From contig OZ020263.1 in NCBI GenBank assembly GCA_963971285.1, positions 5,580,001 through 5,644,000 on the forward strand: DNA of 64,000 nucleotides. The letters run 5' to 3'. Source of the DNA: Astropecten irregularis. Taxonomy: Eukaryota > Echinodermata > Asteroidea > Paxillosida > Astropectinidae. The position numbers and the translations under genes were made by a program. Below, piece after piece: positions 11,562-22,560 of this stretch (positions are counted from its first letter, which is position 1; each line of letters begins with the position of its first letter). Under the pieces are notes generated by a model. That model did not search any database. It was given only the letters and a program-made list of their open reading frames with translations, and was not told where the DNA came from.

Positions 11562-11945
11562 TAAAGGTATTTTTTAATACAGTACAGGATTGGTAACACA
11601 ATACCCGAACAGAAATGTTCACATAATTTATTTACGTATAAAGTTCAGAGCCATAAAAATGGTGCTGGTAGAAATACACAGTTAAAGTTATTCGGCCTGA
11701 AATGGTGTATTTATCCAGAAATTATAGTAAAACAGTAAAGTTGATCTCGAGGTAAGATCAAAACCATTCTTTATGTGATAAGAACATTATTTTGAGTCGG
11801 GCTCGCTATTTTCTCGTGACTCAGATGTCTGATTGAGCTCAAATTTTCACAGGTTTATTATTTTTGGCACATGTTATTTTTGGTACAATCAGACAAATTA
11901 TGAGTGTTGATCTGTGACTTTTACCAATCATGTATTGCACCATTA
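11562..11945. mobile_element. TTAA MITE, family 2
   Basis: It contains CAGTACAGGATTGGTAACA near its left end and ACCAATCATGTATTGCACC near its right end, with the TCAGATGTCTGATTGAGCTC word inside. It sits directly between two family 1 copies. Confidence 0.65.
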
Positions 11946-12311
11946 AATGTAGTATGAATCATACTTCGGTTTTTATCAAAGAAATACAGATTCATATCAT
12001 GGGCAAAAATACCAAGACAGATACAGTAATAGTCATCTGTGAAAATTTCAGTCCCATATACTTTGCCCACTTTTTGAGTAAACAGTGAAAAACAGCCACA
12101 GTATTTTCTCTTTGATTTTTGATCTTTTAAAAGATCGAAAAGATTCTCGGTTGTTGTTTTACAAATTTCTGGATAAATACACCATTTCAGGCGGAAAAAT
12201 TTTAACAGTGGGATTCTACTAGCATGCATCATCTTCATGCCCTGTAAGTTATACGTAAATCTGTGAACATTTCTGTTTTGGTCTCTTACCTAAGTATGAT
12301 ACTAACTTTAA
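11943..12311 (+). mobile_element. TTAA MITE, family 1 (copy g)
   Basis: It carries the same interior order as the other copies and ends GTATGATACTAACTTTAA. It shares its left TTAA region with the end of the neighbouring family 2 element. Confidence 0.65.
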
Positions 12312-12982
12312 GAGATAGACCGAGATGAGCAACACTGAGGTTTCCTGCGCGGCCAGGTTCTGAACAGAAAGAACCGGCAGTTATAACTCGACGTACCGGG
12401 GATTATTGACAGAACATCGAATTTAACCCTGGTTCCTTCAGGAACCGTTTCTCCTTTCAGGCGAGGATCCAAAGGGGGGGGGGGTATGCCCCCGTGCTCT
12501 CGACTACCGACCTTTATTAATTTGTCCACGTTTGTAAAAGCGAAAACTCCCATCGGAATGATCGAATAACTAGCATTATTTAACAGCAACTAGTAATAGA
12601 GATATCTCTATTAAGCAATAGAGATACCTCTAATTAATGCACAATAGAGATCTCTATTCCGGGATTAAATGTTAACTTTGCACGCCATATAGATCACGAA
12701 ATGGAGCCGGGCTAGCGGCCTGAGCCTCCGTTTCGTAAACACCAGACAAAAACTATGGACAGCGCCCTCAGTGGCAGCGAGAAGTTTAGACCAATGCTGC
12801 AACATGCATGCAGTACGTGTACCGCGGCCACCGCGGTGGTGCCCCCATAATTATGGTGGTAGTGGAATGAACGTGAACACGGGCGATGTTGTTTTAGCTT
12901 CGCCGTCCACCTTCAAATGATTAAATTCAATTGAATGCTGAATTGAATTCAATGACATTTATTTCCACTGTGTGGGGGCAAC
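12312..12982. other. Intergenic with triple AATAGAGAT palindromes
   Basis: At 12593-12659 the word AATAGAGAT with its inverse CTCTATT recurs three times. No gene is recognised. Confidence 0.45.
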
Positions 12983-13790
12983 AGAGGCGTAGCTAGGATT
13001 TTTTCAGCAGGGGGACACTGGGGGGCCTTGGAATTTTGTGGGGGGGCACCCGGAATTTTTTCAAAACTGGAGATTTGCAAAATATGAGAAATGCGGGGCG
13101 GGGGGCGGATCCAGCGGGCGTGGGGCAACCTTTTCTTCAAGCAAAAAAAAAAAAAAAAAAACCAGAAAAAAAAGGGAAACAGAAAGACCCCAAAAGAGCA
13201 GAAAAAGAGGGGGAAGACAAAATTAGCTAGCTTTGATCTCCCCGAAACGCACCCGTCTCTATTGAATTGGCGTATTTTATTTCCACGCTCCCTGGAAAAT
13301 CATGGATAAGCGCCAAGGCCTTGCTCAGGGATTCTAGATATTCTCTGGTGCAATCTGAGTCTTATTTTGGAAGCAATTGTTCCGATAAATGTATTCATTT
13401 ATTTATATTATTACTTCATTATTTCTTTTTAATCCAACACTCTTGAGCGGGAGAAATTTAATCTGGGGACCAGACTAACTAGCCAAACCAGACAAACCGT
13501 AAGCGCGTAAAAAAATTGCATTTTTACACTGAAATGTTGCACAGATTTCTTCACTGTAGGGTTTTAAGGACTCAGGAACATTTGCTGAAAGTAGAAAATA
13601 TTATTTTGGAACAGTAGAAGCTGTTAAGTTGTTTTTATTTTCTTAATAGCTATCATACCCTACAGATAACGCTTATTTTTTTTTTCTATACCCAAGATTT
13701 TTTGAGGGGGCACGCCGAATTTGTGGGGGGGGGGGGGGGGGGGGGGGACGTGCCCCCCAGGCCCCCCCCCCGTAGCTACGGCCCTGGGGG
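12983..13790. mobile_element. Poly-G inverted-repeat element (GGCGTAGCTAGG tips)
   Basis: The left tip GAGGCGTAGCTAGGATTTT and right tip GTAGCTACGGCC are inverted and imperfect. Long G/C runs lie near both ends and an A run lies at about 13143. The interior at 13450-13690 matches 19310-19520 in reverse orientation. Confidence 0.5.
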
Positions 13791-13879
13791 GGGGCAACAT
13801 CCTAAAGTGTTTTTATCACAAATCTAACAAACAACAACCAAACCAATACACTGCAAATACTGCCTTTTTTTAGTTAGAG

Positions 13880-13996
13880 GCTGAAACATAAATCTTCACA
13901 AATTTACCTATAACTGTTACTGTATTTTCCTGGATATTTTTGCCCATGAATCTGTGTTTCTTTGACAAAAACTAAAGATGATGATATCACCTTTAA
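13880..13996 (-). mobile_element. TTAA MITE, family 1 fragment
   Basis: One end of family 1 only: GCCCATGAATCTGTGTTTCT, then the tip ATATCACCTTTAA. Confidence 0.6.
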
Positions 13997-14336
13997 CCTG
14001 ACCGCGAATATCTCTGAACACAGCAAAGGATTTGTAAAACCGACAACGAATCTGGGACTTATAGTTCAGTCGTACCGGATATTTAAATCAGAGTATTTGG
14101 TGCAACAACCCTTCCCCCTTCAGTCCTTGATTTGTTGCAGAGGTCTGGAGTTTGTATGGGCCTATCTCCAAATACATGTACTGTACAAAAATCACACTAA
14201 AACCCACGCTTGATTTAAGTTCGGCACGGCGTTAGCATGGCGTATACAAGTACATGTAATTGGCCTTAATATGAAACAACAGTCGAGGCGTCCGGAATTT
14301 TCTTAATCTGTACAAACTCATTGTGAATTAGGCATG

Positions 14337-14690
14337 GGTGTCGATCCCGGGGGGGGGGGATGGGGGATATATCCCCCCCAATATTTGAGGTGGGGGGATG
14401 GCGTGTATTATCACCCCCCCCCCCCCCCCCAATATCTTGAGGTTGAATGTCATTCAAGTTTATTTTATAGAAATATTACATGTTCATTTTGTTTTTTAGT
14501 CTTCGAGGTGAATTAATACTATGTTTAATTCTTCTGAATATCGTTTTCAATGCTCTGAAATGCGACTTTTCGACTCTGTTTTTATGAAAAAGTCCCTGGT
14601 TTGGGAGGGGGGTATCCCACCTCCCACAGCGGCCCCCTGCTCGGTCGCTTCGCTCCCTCGCATACTGGACACCGACAGAAATCGACACCA
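14337..14690 (+). mobile_element. GGTGTCGAT-tipped poly-G element (copy 1)
   Basis: Starts GGTGTCGATCC and ends ATCGACACC. It carries paired G and C runs around AATATTTGAGG, and the word CGACTTTTCGACTCTGTTTT. Copies lie at 18650-18945 (partial) and 30026-30402, both reversed. Confidence 0.65.
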
Positions 14691-15667
14691 GTGGAATTAG
14701 CTTGTTGACTTTCACTTAACTGGGTCAACGAAACAAACTCGTATTAAACGGGATATCGTAATTATCAGTGCTCGTATAAAGCATACAAAAGTGAACAACT
14801 CGGCCGGGAACAGCATAATATGCTCGTCTTAACCGGGATCTCGTCTTAAGATTTTATAGCGAGGTTTGACTGTAGTAAAAACCAGAGTAATTTTGCACTA
14901 TTAAAAAGCATGTAGCTTCTTCAATTATGTTTAAACTCCCCCAAAATCATACAATTTGGACAGTGTTAGCTCAGTAAATTGTTCATCCACAGCAATATAA
15001 CATTCACAAAATCAACAAAAAACCTTTATTAATATTATCTTCTACATCAGACCAAACTATCACAACTTGCATAAAATGTATAATACAAGTCATACAAAAC
15101 ATTGTACCTGTATATTTAAAAGGCAAGACAAATAGTTGATTCTTTTTCATGAAACATGTTTCTTAAATACTTTGGTTTTAAAATGGGCCACCTGAGAAAT
15201 GTCTAAAATATGATACATACATGTACATGTACATGTATATTGTTACAATAACACTTAATAAATTAGACTAACAGTACAAATAAATATGACGTGTACACAA
15301 ATAGATGGAAACATAATAAGCTGTTCGATGTGTGTTTCATGTAAATCTTTAAGTAGCTGTTTCACTCAAGTTTAGAAGGTCAACGAAACAACATACATGT
15401 AATTGGAAATGGCGAAAAGTACGCAACACTTGACTGTAACAGCGAACGTTTGAGTTTGCCAAACGAATAAAGATAATTGACTTTTAGGGACAGCACTAAC
15501 ATAAACTGAAAGGCAAAAGATGGAAAAGAAAAGTTAAAAAACATAAACTATTTGCTCTTACTGGAAAACAAGTAAAACATAAGAATACAAGGAAATATAA
15601 TAAATGCAGATGACATTAGAAATGGGGAAAAAAGTCATCACTTAGTCACTTACACACGACCCTGTTA
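14691..15667. other. AT-rich intergenic DNA, possible minus-strand 3' UTR
   Basis: On the minus strand an AATAAA lies at 15030-15025, downstream of the minus-strand gene that stops at 16472. No coding frame is seen. Confidence 0.35.
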
Positions 15668-16088
15668 TTAAAGGTAGTATCACACTTTAATAGGAAACTA
15701 AAACAGAAATGTTCACAGATTTACCTATAAAATTAACTTACAGCGTATAAAGATGGTGCTGGTAGAAACCTACTGTTAAACTTTTTCCGCATGAAATGGT
15801 GTATTTTTCCAGAAATTAGTCAAACACTGACCAAAAATAGTTTTGATCTTTAAAAGACCAAATATAACGGTGAAAAGATTAAAGAAATTCCGTGAGCATT
15901 TTTTACTTTCTTCTCAAAAAGTTAGCCTCATATGGGACTGGGAATTTTACAGATGACTGTTACTGTATCTGTAAAAAAAATGCAGATTCATGGCCAAAAA
16001 ATATCGAGACAGATTTTTTGGCCATGAATCTGCATTTTCTTTTTTTACAGAACCTGAAGTATGATACTACATGTACATGTACCTTTAA
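15668..16088 (-). mobile_element. TTAA MITE, family 1 with extra internal hairpin (copy h)
   Basis: Tips TTAAAGGTAGTATCACACTT and GTATGATACTAC...CTTTAA. Within 15968-16050, TGCAGATTCATGGCCAAAAA is followed by its own inverse copy, a hairpin of about 35-bp arms that other copies lack. Confidence 0.7.
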
Positions 16089-16159
16089 AGTAAAACCTGC
16101 CATTGCTGTGGATAGCGCCACCTGGGGTCAATTTCACCAAACTCATCGTAACTTACTAT

Positions 16160-16288
16160 GGGTGCATTCGTTTAGCTCACCCGGGTCAACACCAGTCAAC
16201 CTCATCCCCATTCTCTCGCTTGTTTTGTGCAGTAAAACACGACTATTCCCAAAAAGGGCTGACCCGGGGGAGCTAAACGAATGCACCC
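16160..16288. mobile_element. Nested GGGTGCATTCGTTTAGCT element
   Basis: The inverted tips GGGTGCATTCGTTTAGCT and AGCTAAACGAATGCACCC are perfect. A TAT triplet flanks both sides. Confidence 0.7.
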
Positions 16289-16301
16289 TATAAATGCCTA
16301 T

Positions 16302-16416
16302 GAGAGACTTTGGAGTCAACAGCGCATGTGCAACACAATGCGTGCATGCTCACAATTTTGCGCGCATGATTTGCGTGTGCGCTGTTGACTTGAAGACCGG
16401 ATCTACAAAGTCTCCC
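16302..16416. mobile_element. Nested GAGACTTTG / GTCAACAGCGC element
   Basis: GAGACTTTG and GTCAACAGCGC recur inverted as GCGCTGTTGAC and CAAAGTCTC. About 115 bp. Confidence 0.55.
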
Positions 16417-16471
16417 ATTGTAGGATATCAACCCTACGTAGGATAGAATGGGTTATCCCTCATAACTCGAG

Positions 16472-19244
16472 TTACGATCGATGGTAGGGCTTTGTCAAAT
16501 CATCCTCAGGATGAATATCTGCGTTGCTGTGGCTATGGGGATTACCAGAAGGAATGTGGTCAAGATGTTGGGGTTCAGCTCCGGAATGGGGTGGGTACGT
16601 CATGTGACCTGATGTATCATGCCCGTCGTCATGTGACATTGGCACAGCTGGCATAAATATTGATGCAGCCATGCTGGTCATTGTTGTCATGAATCTCTTC
16701 ATGGTTTCGTTGAATGCATTATTCTGTTCCGCCATTCGTTGGTACCAACGTTGTTGGCATTCACGTCGTTCCTTCCATTGCTGTCGAAGCTGTTCCCTAT
16801 AGAAGTTCTCAGATCTTTCCATCTGAATGATGATGGTATCCACCACAGCAGATATCGTCTCGCTCATTTGTGATGTCTTGCTGTAACGAGGTGCCTTGCG
16901 TTTCCATTGTGTGCCTTTAAAATATAGAATTTGTTTTGTTATAGTAAAAGTCTTTTACGGAGCTCCACGAGTGCCATTCCACTTATCTAGATAACCACAT
17001 AATATACCTTGCCAAGTGGACTTTTGGAGTGGTAAAAGTCATCTTGTCTCAATAATTATCTCAACAAGATGACTTTTCGGGAAAATGAAAAGTCAACTTA
17101 TCCTGATAATTTATCTGGCCAAGTCAACGAAGCGCATGTATAAAGTCGTCTTATTCTGATAATTTTCCTCAGTTTCACTAAGACGACTTAACAAGGTAAA
17201 ATATCAGGACAAGTTGACTTTCTTCTTCCAGTAAGACGTCTTTGCGAGATAAATTATTATAAGTCGACTTTTAGGGCTTAATACATGTAGGTCGACTTGG
17301 TGAGATAAATTATGTGGTTATCTGGATAAGTGGAATGGCACTCGTGGAGCTCCGAAGTCATTTGATTAAAGCTACAGGTTTTGTTTGATCAAATATGGAA
17401 AAACATGAGAAACTCATCTGTTGTATGCCAAAGGCATCGGACAATGGTAAGTAGTTTCTGGAAATAGAACTACTGTATCTAGACTCATTACCACGCCCTC
17501 TACGGCAGTCTCCAGCGTCAATAAAAGGACAGTGAGCAGTGGTATGAATTTAGTGGTATTACTAAATAGTGAGTACAATATTCCATCTTTACACTGGATT
17601 TGACATAATGAATCTCCAAAAGAATTTGTTAATCTACAATCCAGATCGAAGGTACAGTACAGGATTGGTAACAGGCCCAAACAGAAATGTTCACAGATTT
17701 ACCTATAACTTTCAGGGTAGGGCTGTAAGTTTACGAATAATTTTGTAACCGGTTACCTGTCTGTTTTTCGGTTACGGTTACGATTACCCTTATAACAAAG
17801 AAAACAAAGAAAAACAAAGAAATAAATAGCAAGTTTGGGTCTTTCAGGAACTTGGTTGACAACATTCTTTTGTCACAACATTTGGCAGTGGGAGACATAG
17901 CAAAATGTCTGGCCTTTGCTTTGCATTTTAAGCCTGCTGGTCCAATTTTCAAAAGATCATTGACTTTTTTCTTTGTGTACTCTAGAAGTGTCTATGTTTC
18001 AAAAAGAAGAGGCTATTAAAAAGATACTTTTCGATTAACCTAACTGGGAAAATGTCCCCGGGTACCCTTTTGAACGGTCGGTTAACCGGATACAAACTGC
18101 AGCCTTATTTCAGGGTATGAAGATGGTGCTGGTAGAAACATACAATTACAATTTTCCACCTGAAATGCTTTAATTATCCAGAAATTAGTAAAACAACAAC
18201 TGAACAGTTTTGATCTCGGGGTAAAATCAAAACCATTCTTAATGTTTTATAAGAAAAATTTAGTTGGTTTTTAGCTATTTTCTCGTGACTCAGATGTCCG
18301 ATTGAGCTCAATTTTTCACAGGTTTATTATTTCATGTACATGTTTGATCAGACAAAGTATGTGTGCTGTCCTGTGACCTTTACCAATCATGTATTGTACC
18401 TTTAATGTTTTATGGGATGAAAACAGGCTGCACACAACAAACTTACTTCCATCTGAGCTGTCAGAGTCACTAGAATCAGCTTGTCTCTTCTGTGGCCTTT
18501 TGCTAATACTCCGCCTTCTGGCAGTCTTAGTAGTAGCAGGAGAAGTGGTACCACATGAAGTACTGCTGGAACTAGCGGCATAGGACGACGGTGCGGGAGA
18601 TATTGGCGATGCATCTGTTAACAAAATTCCAGATGAATACATGCTTAGAGTTAGGAGGGCCCTCCCAAACCAGGGACTTTTTTTTTATAAAAACAGAGTC
18701 GAAAAGTTGCATTTTAGAGCACTTAAAACAATATTCAGAAGAATTAAAGACTAAAAAGACTAATAAGACTAAAAATCCAACAAGGATCATGTAATATTTC
18801 TATACAATAAACTTAAATGATATTGAACCTCAAAATATTGGGGGGGGGGGGGGGGATGATAATTCACGCCATCCCCCCCCCCCCCCCCCCACCTAAATAT
18901 TGGGGGGGATATATTCCCCCATCCCTCCCGAAAATGGAAACCCATGGCATTGTACATAAAAATTGGGAGCTAAGGATGATGTTCGGTATAGCCAAATGGT
19001 CGGTACAGCGGTGTTCTTTGTTATATAGTGGCGTTCCCTACTTCCACTGTATTGGGAAAGTTGGCCAGACGAGTACTTCAAAGAAAATGTTGTGCACCTT
19101 AAAACGTAAATTCTCACCTTCAGCTTTATCTTCATGTTCAATGTGATCCTTCTCCTCTGTCATCTCAGCCACTGAGCCAGGTGAGTCACTAGAATGATCC
19201 AGCAGAGAATCATCTTGCTTGTCTTTGGGATCCATCGACTCCAA
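16472..19244 (-). CDS. Three-exon C-terminal part of an acidic/coiled-coil nuclear-type protein (5' end unresolved)
   Basis: Three minus-strand exons fit in phase. The first (about 19244-19129) reads SMDPKDKQDDSLLDHSSDSP and ends AAG|GTGAGA in phase 1. The second (18611-18442) follows TTTGTTAACAG and is Ser-rich, then basic (ARRRSISKRPQKRQADSSDS), ending GGAA|GTAAGT. The third (16916-16472) follows a TTTTAAAG acceptor, reads TQWKRKAPRYSKTSQ, then a Gln/Arg/Glu-rich helix (REQLRQQWKERRECQQRWYQ) and a His/Pro tail to the stop. Acidic, basic, then coiled-coil is the layout seen in C-terminal halves of Myb/SANT-like proteins and Harbinger partner proteins. That is a guess from layout; no DNA-binding domain is visible. 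MITEs fill the long intron. The 5' boundary is unclear because upstream frames meet stops. Confidence 0.45.
16958..17354. mobile_element. MITE with 46-bp terminal inverted repeats
   Basis: Ends starting CGGAGCTCCACGAGTGCCAT run inverted for about 46 bp with one mismatch. The interior repeats the word AAGTCGACTT and its variants. It lies in the intron of the minus-strand gene. Confidence 0.8.
17648..18405. mobile_element. TTAA MITE, family 2, split by a hAT-like insertion
   Basis: The left part has GGTACAGTACAGGATTGGTA and the right part ends ACCAATCATGTATTGTACCT before TTAA. The two halves join cleanly if 17718-18107 and one TTTCAGGG copy are removed. Confidence 0.75.
17718..18107. mobile_element. 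hAT-like MITE with 8-bp target duplication
   Basis: It starts TAGGGCTGTAAGTTT and ends AAACTGCAGCCTTA, inverted tips of hAT type. The 8-bp direct repeat TTTCAGGG flanks both sides (17710-17717 and 18108-18115). Inner words GTAACCGGTTACC and GGTTAACCGG are also palindromic. No transposase. Confidence 0.8.
18650..18945 (-). mobile_element. GGTGTCGAT-type poly-G element (copy 2, partial)
   Basis: It shares CCCTCCCAAACCAGGGACTT, GAGTCGAAAAGT and the paired G/C runs around AAATATTGGGGGG with the elements at 14337 and 30026. Both tips are worn. Confidence 0.6.
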
Positions 19245-19309
19245 TGTAACCGATGCTTCAGTGCTGAAGCTCGATCTCCCAGGATCTTGTGATTCTTGTC
19301 CAATTTATG

Positions 19310-19520
19310 GTACTGGTAAGAGTTATCTGAAGGGTATGATAACTATAAAGGAAATAAAAAAACATAATTAGCTTCTTGATGATATTTTGGACTTTCAGCA
19401 AATGTTCCCGAGTTCTTGAAACCCTACATGAAAGAAATTTCAGTGTAAAAATTCAATGTTCTTGCGCAATTGTTGCAAACTTTAAATCAGCCCATCTGCC
19501 ATTTTGTCTGGTCTGGTAGT
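19310..19520 (-). repeat. Segment shared with 13450-13690 (opposite strand)
   Basis: On the minus strand the words TTTTTACACTGAAAT, GGAACATTTGCTGAAAGT and TATCATACCC appear in the same order and spacing as at 13530-13670 on the plus strand. By eye they are about 70-75% alike. The shared block ends at a splice-acceptor-like CCTACAG or CCTTCAG. Confidence 0.55.
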
Positions 19521-20154
19521 ACTCAGACCCAACAGATCAAGGGTGCTCAAAATGAGAGCGGAAACCAGACTACATTCTCGCCTGCGGCCATCTGTGAAAA
19601 TTCGCATAGGAATTAATTTCACTGACGGCCATTATGGAAAAAGGGTTATATCCATGGATACAAGGTGTGACAGTGCACTGTCCAGGGAAGCACCTATTAT
19701 CAATAATGGATTAGTCCAACATGCTACACAGAGCCAGGGAGCTCCTTATCATCAGTACGATCTTGGCCATGCTGGTGGCTGTTTATTAGGGTACTTTTCA
19801 GGGAAAAGGTTTAGATATGAAAAAACGGCCAATGTTTACAAACTACAGGCTTAATTAATATAGGCCTAGGCCTACGTGACGTACGAGTTGGTTGGCGTAC
19901 GAGTTGGCTGGCATACGAGTTGGTCGGCGTTCGAGTTGACCAAACGGCATAGAGTTGGTCGGCGTACGAGTTGACCAGCTTCGTTGATACACTTTGAACG
20001 CAGCGGTAGCCATTTTTACGTTAAGTACTGGGTCAAAAAACCCGCCCTTGTTTTATAAGCCCAGTATACATAGGCTTAGTTACAATGTATGAACATAGAG
20101 CTAGCTCTATGGTATGAACCACACGTGTACACAATTACCAATAGATCTATGGTC
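19521..20154. repeat. Intergenic with a 16-17-bp minisatellite
   Basis: From about 19877 to 19978 the word GGCGTACGAGTTGG recurs five to six times with variation. No gene is recognised in the rest. Confidence 0.55.
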
Positions 20155-20369
20155 GGGGTTCCTGAAGTTAAAAACACTCAGGTTAGCTGGTAGTCCTGGT
20201 ACCCGGCTTCTACTCAACTAAATTCTAGGTGAGTAGAAGCTGGGTACCAGCTAACATGAGTGTTTTTACTAAACCTAACCTGAGTGTACTACTACCATGT
20301 CCATGGAGGTAGAAATAGAAATCTATTTCTACCTCCATGCTACTACTAAACGTAAACTTCAGGAACCCC
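20155..20369. mobile_element. GGGGTTCCTGAAGTT inverted-repeat element
   Basis: The tip GGGGTTCCTGAAGTT is matched by AACTTCAGGAACCCC. Three further hairpins lie inside, including TTCTACTCA/TGAGTAGAA and AGATTTCTATTTCTACCTCC-type arms. Confidence 0.7.
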
Positions 20370-20802
20370 AAATCTATAATGACAGCAAAATAAAAATTGT
20401 AAAAGAGAAATTAGGCCTATACCAGAAAAGAAGAAAGAAAACTTACACGGACTAAACCTCTGGTTTCTGTCGAACGGGTATGAAAACTCATGTGGTTTTC
20501 TTCTCGTACAAAGTACCTGCTACATGAAGTGTAATTCATTACAATGAATGAGGAATTGTGAAGGACACCAGGGAAGCTACAATAAACAATAGCACACACG
20601 TGCATGTGTGACTGTAGCCACGTGTACTGCGTCCTTTACAACGCTTATGTTTCGCGGGGTTTGTCTGTAAACCGGATGTGGTCGTGTCATCATTCTTGTG
20701 GAATCGAATTTAGTCTTGGTTCAAGACGTTGCAACGCGTTGTTAAGTCGTTGTGGGTTTCCAACCGCGGGCCAAGACCAAGACTATATCGAATTTACACT
20801 AA

Positions 20803-20876
20803 CAATTTTCCGCCTGAAATGGTGTATTTATCCAGAAATTATAGTAAAACAACGACCGAAAATTTTGTTGACCTTT
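20803..20876 (-). mobile_element. TTAA MITE, family 1 internal fragment
   Basis: It matches the CCGCCTGAAATGGTGTATTT to CAACGACCGAAAAT block of family 1. A poly-G repeat begins right after it. Confidence 0.55.
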
Positions 20877-21022
20877 TTTTTTTTTTTGGGGGGGGGGGGG
20901 GGGGGGGCAGGGCAGAAGACCCAATATTTTGGGTTCTTAACACTTGCTTCTGCTGTCTTATTAGGGGTCGAAAAACATGCACATTATAGCCCACACAACG
21001 CGTTTTTTTTATGTCATTGTGT
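20877..21022. repeat. Poly-G repeat with CAATATTTTGGGTTCTT block
   Basis: After a G run, the block AGAAGACCCAATATTTTGGG through CACACAACGCGTTTTTT is shared with 45500-45605. Confidence 0.6.
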
Positions 21023-21030
21023 CATGTCAT

Positions 21031-21857
21031 CCAAGTAGTAGAAAAGCAGATGGAACGTTTTGATAAAATGCATTTTTCTGCTTTTCTGCTTTTTCTGCTT
21101 TTCTGCTATACCAGAAAAGCAAATGTTACTTTTTACCCATCTGCAGTTCACTTTTATTTATACCAGAAAAGCAAATTGAACGTTTTTGATGAATCCAATT
21201 TTTTTGCTTTTCTGCCTTCCAAGAAAGCAGATTGAACGCTTGTGGCACAGTGGTTCAAAAGTGGTCATCTGCTTTTCTGCTAGCAGAATTGCAGCTTTTC
21301 TCAGGGAAAGGCAGAACAAGATTTTTTTCTGCTTAATGGATGGTGCACTTTTGTTTTCAAGTCAGGACAATTCTCAATTGTTGGGACCTGTCTGCGGATG
21401 ACTGTCACGGTCAGTTCTCATAAGACACCAGAGTTCTTGGAGTATGCAGTTCATTTTGTTTGGTGGCTAGGCCTACGGTATATAGACAGTAACGGTGATG
21501 GGCACCTTACACCGTTGGGACATTAATGTTCGGCCTGCGAGGACAGCAGAAAAGTGAATCTATCCAAAACGTTCAATCTGCAATTCTGCTAGCAGAAAAG
21601 CAGATGGCCACTTTTGAACCACTGACGCCACAAGCGTTCAATCTGCTTTCTTGGAAGGCAGAAAAGCAAAAAAGTGGATTCATCAAAAACGTTAAATTTG
21701 CTTTTCTGGTATAAATAAAAGTGAACTACAGATGTCCACTTTTATACCGCCTGTTTATGGGTAAAAAGTTACATTTGCTTTTCTGGTATAGCAGAAAAGC
21801 AGAAAAGCAGAAAAATGCATTGTACCAAAACGTTCCATCTGCTTTTCTACTACTTGG
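21031..21857. mobile_element. 827-bp foldback element built of GCAGAAAAGCAGA words
   Basis: The outer 27 bp are a perfect inverted repeat beginning CCAAGTAGTAGAAAAGCAGA. The two arms, each about 260 bp, remain alike inward as far as about 21290 and 21585. Both arms are studded with the word GCAGAAAAGCAGA or its complement (TCTGCTTTTCTGC). The central spacer is unrelated and non-coding. Confidence 0.75.
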
Positions 21858-22137
21858 AGAGCAGAAAAGCAGATGTCCCCCATATCAGCAGTCATGAAAC
21901 CATCGAAATATTATCTTGTTCCATCGGCATATCATTCTGTTTCCTCAAATTGTTTATTTCACTCCCACGAAACATATTTCCATCCCTCGAAATATTATTT
22001 CTTTGCTACTAAATGTTGAAATCCTTTGGTTCCCTCAGAATTATTGTTTATTATAATAAAAGAAGTTAATCGCTGAATATGTAAATTGGCAAGTCTCCAT
22101 GACAATGGGCAAGGCACAACATACAATATCTATCACA
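21858..22137. other. Intergenic, no gene recognised
   Basis: Further GCAGAAAAGCAGA words run just past the foldback (to about 21875). The rest shows nothing supported. Confidence 0.4.
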
Positions 22138-22560
22138 TCCCCTTTGACTGATCCCCCATGATGTACCGTTCCCAGGTTGCAGCATTGGCTGCGCGTATCG
22201 GTGAAATTATCCTTGTGGTTATGGCTGTGTGTACGTGGTTTCATGGCTTCTGACTGCCAAACCGAACAAGGATAATTAACTATGGGGTCACCACCAACGT
22301 AGGGCTGGATGGCTCATCAGTTGGTAGAGCGCCTGTACGGTATTCAGGAGGTCGCCGGTTCGAATCCTGCTCACAGTTAATTTTTCTTTGCTTACTTTTA
22401 ATGACTTATTATTACTCTCATTGAAAAGTGAACAAAGAAAAGTTGATTGGAGCGGGATCTGAACTAGCGACCCCCGGAATACCATCCGGGGTCGCGTGTT
22501 CGCATCCCGCCGCGGTCAACATTTCTTTGTTCACCTTTCGCTGACTTCATCCACTCAGTT
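22138..22560 (+). repeat. tRNA-core repeat unit plus degenerate second unit
   Basis: The upstream body (CCCAGGTTGCAGCATTGG, GGTTTCATGGCTTCTGACTG) leads to a tRNA-like core at 22303-22377 that carries a small insertion in the D loop. A reversed, degraded core follows at about 22425-22500, giving a tail-to-tail arrangement. Confidence 0.65.

Larger units (their letters stand above)
16125..16500. mobile_element. MITE with ATTTCACCAAACT / TCGATGGTAGGGC ends, carrying two nested elements
   Basis: The left end GGGTCAATTTCACCAAACTC and the right end (…ACGATCGATGGTAGGGCTTT) match the short intact relative at 28471-28608. Two smaller inverted-repeat elements (16160-16288 and 16302-16416) interrupt it. 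Its right end overlaps the last codons and stop of the minus-strand exon 16472-16916. Confidence 0.6.

Noticed and set aside
12949-13309. Lys-rich frames
   Set aside because: Produced by an A-rich run and G runs in a repeat; no conserved motif.
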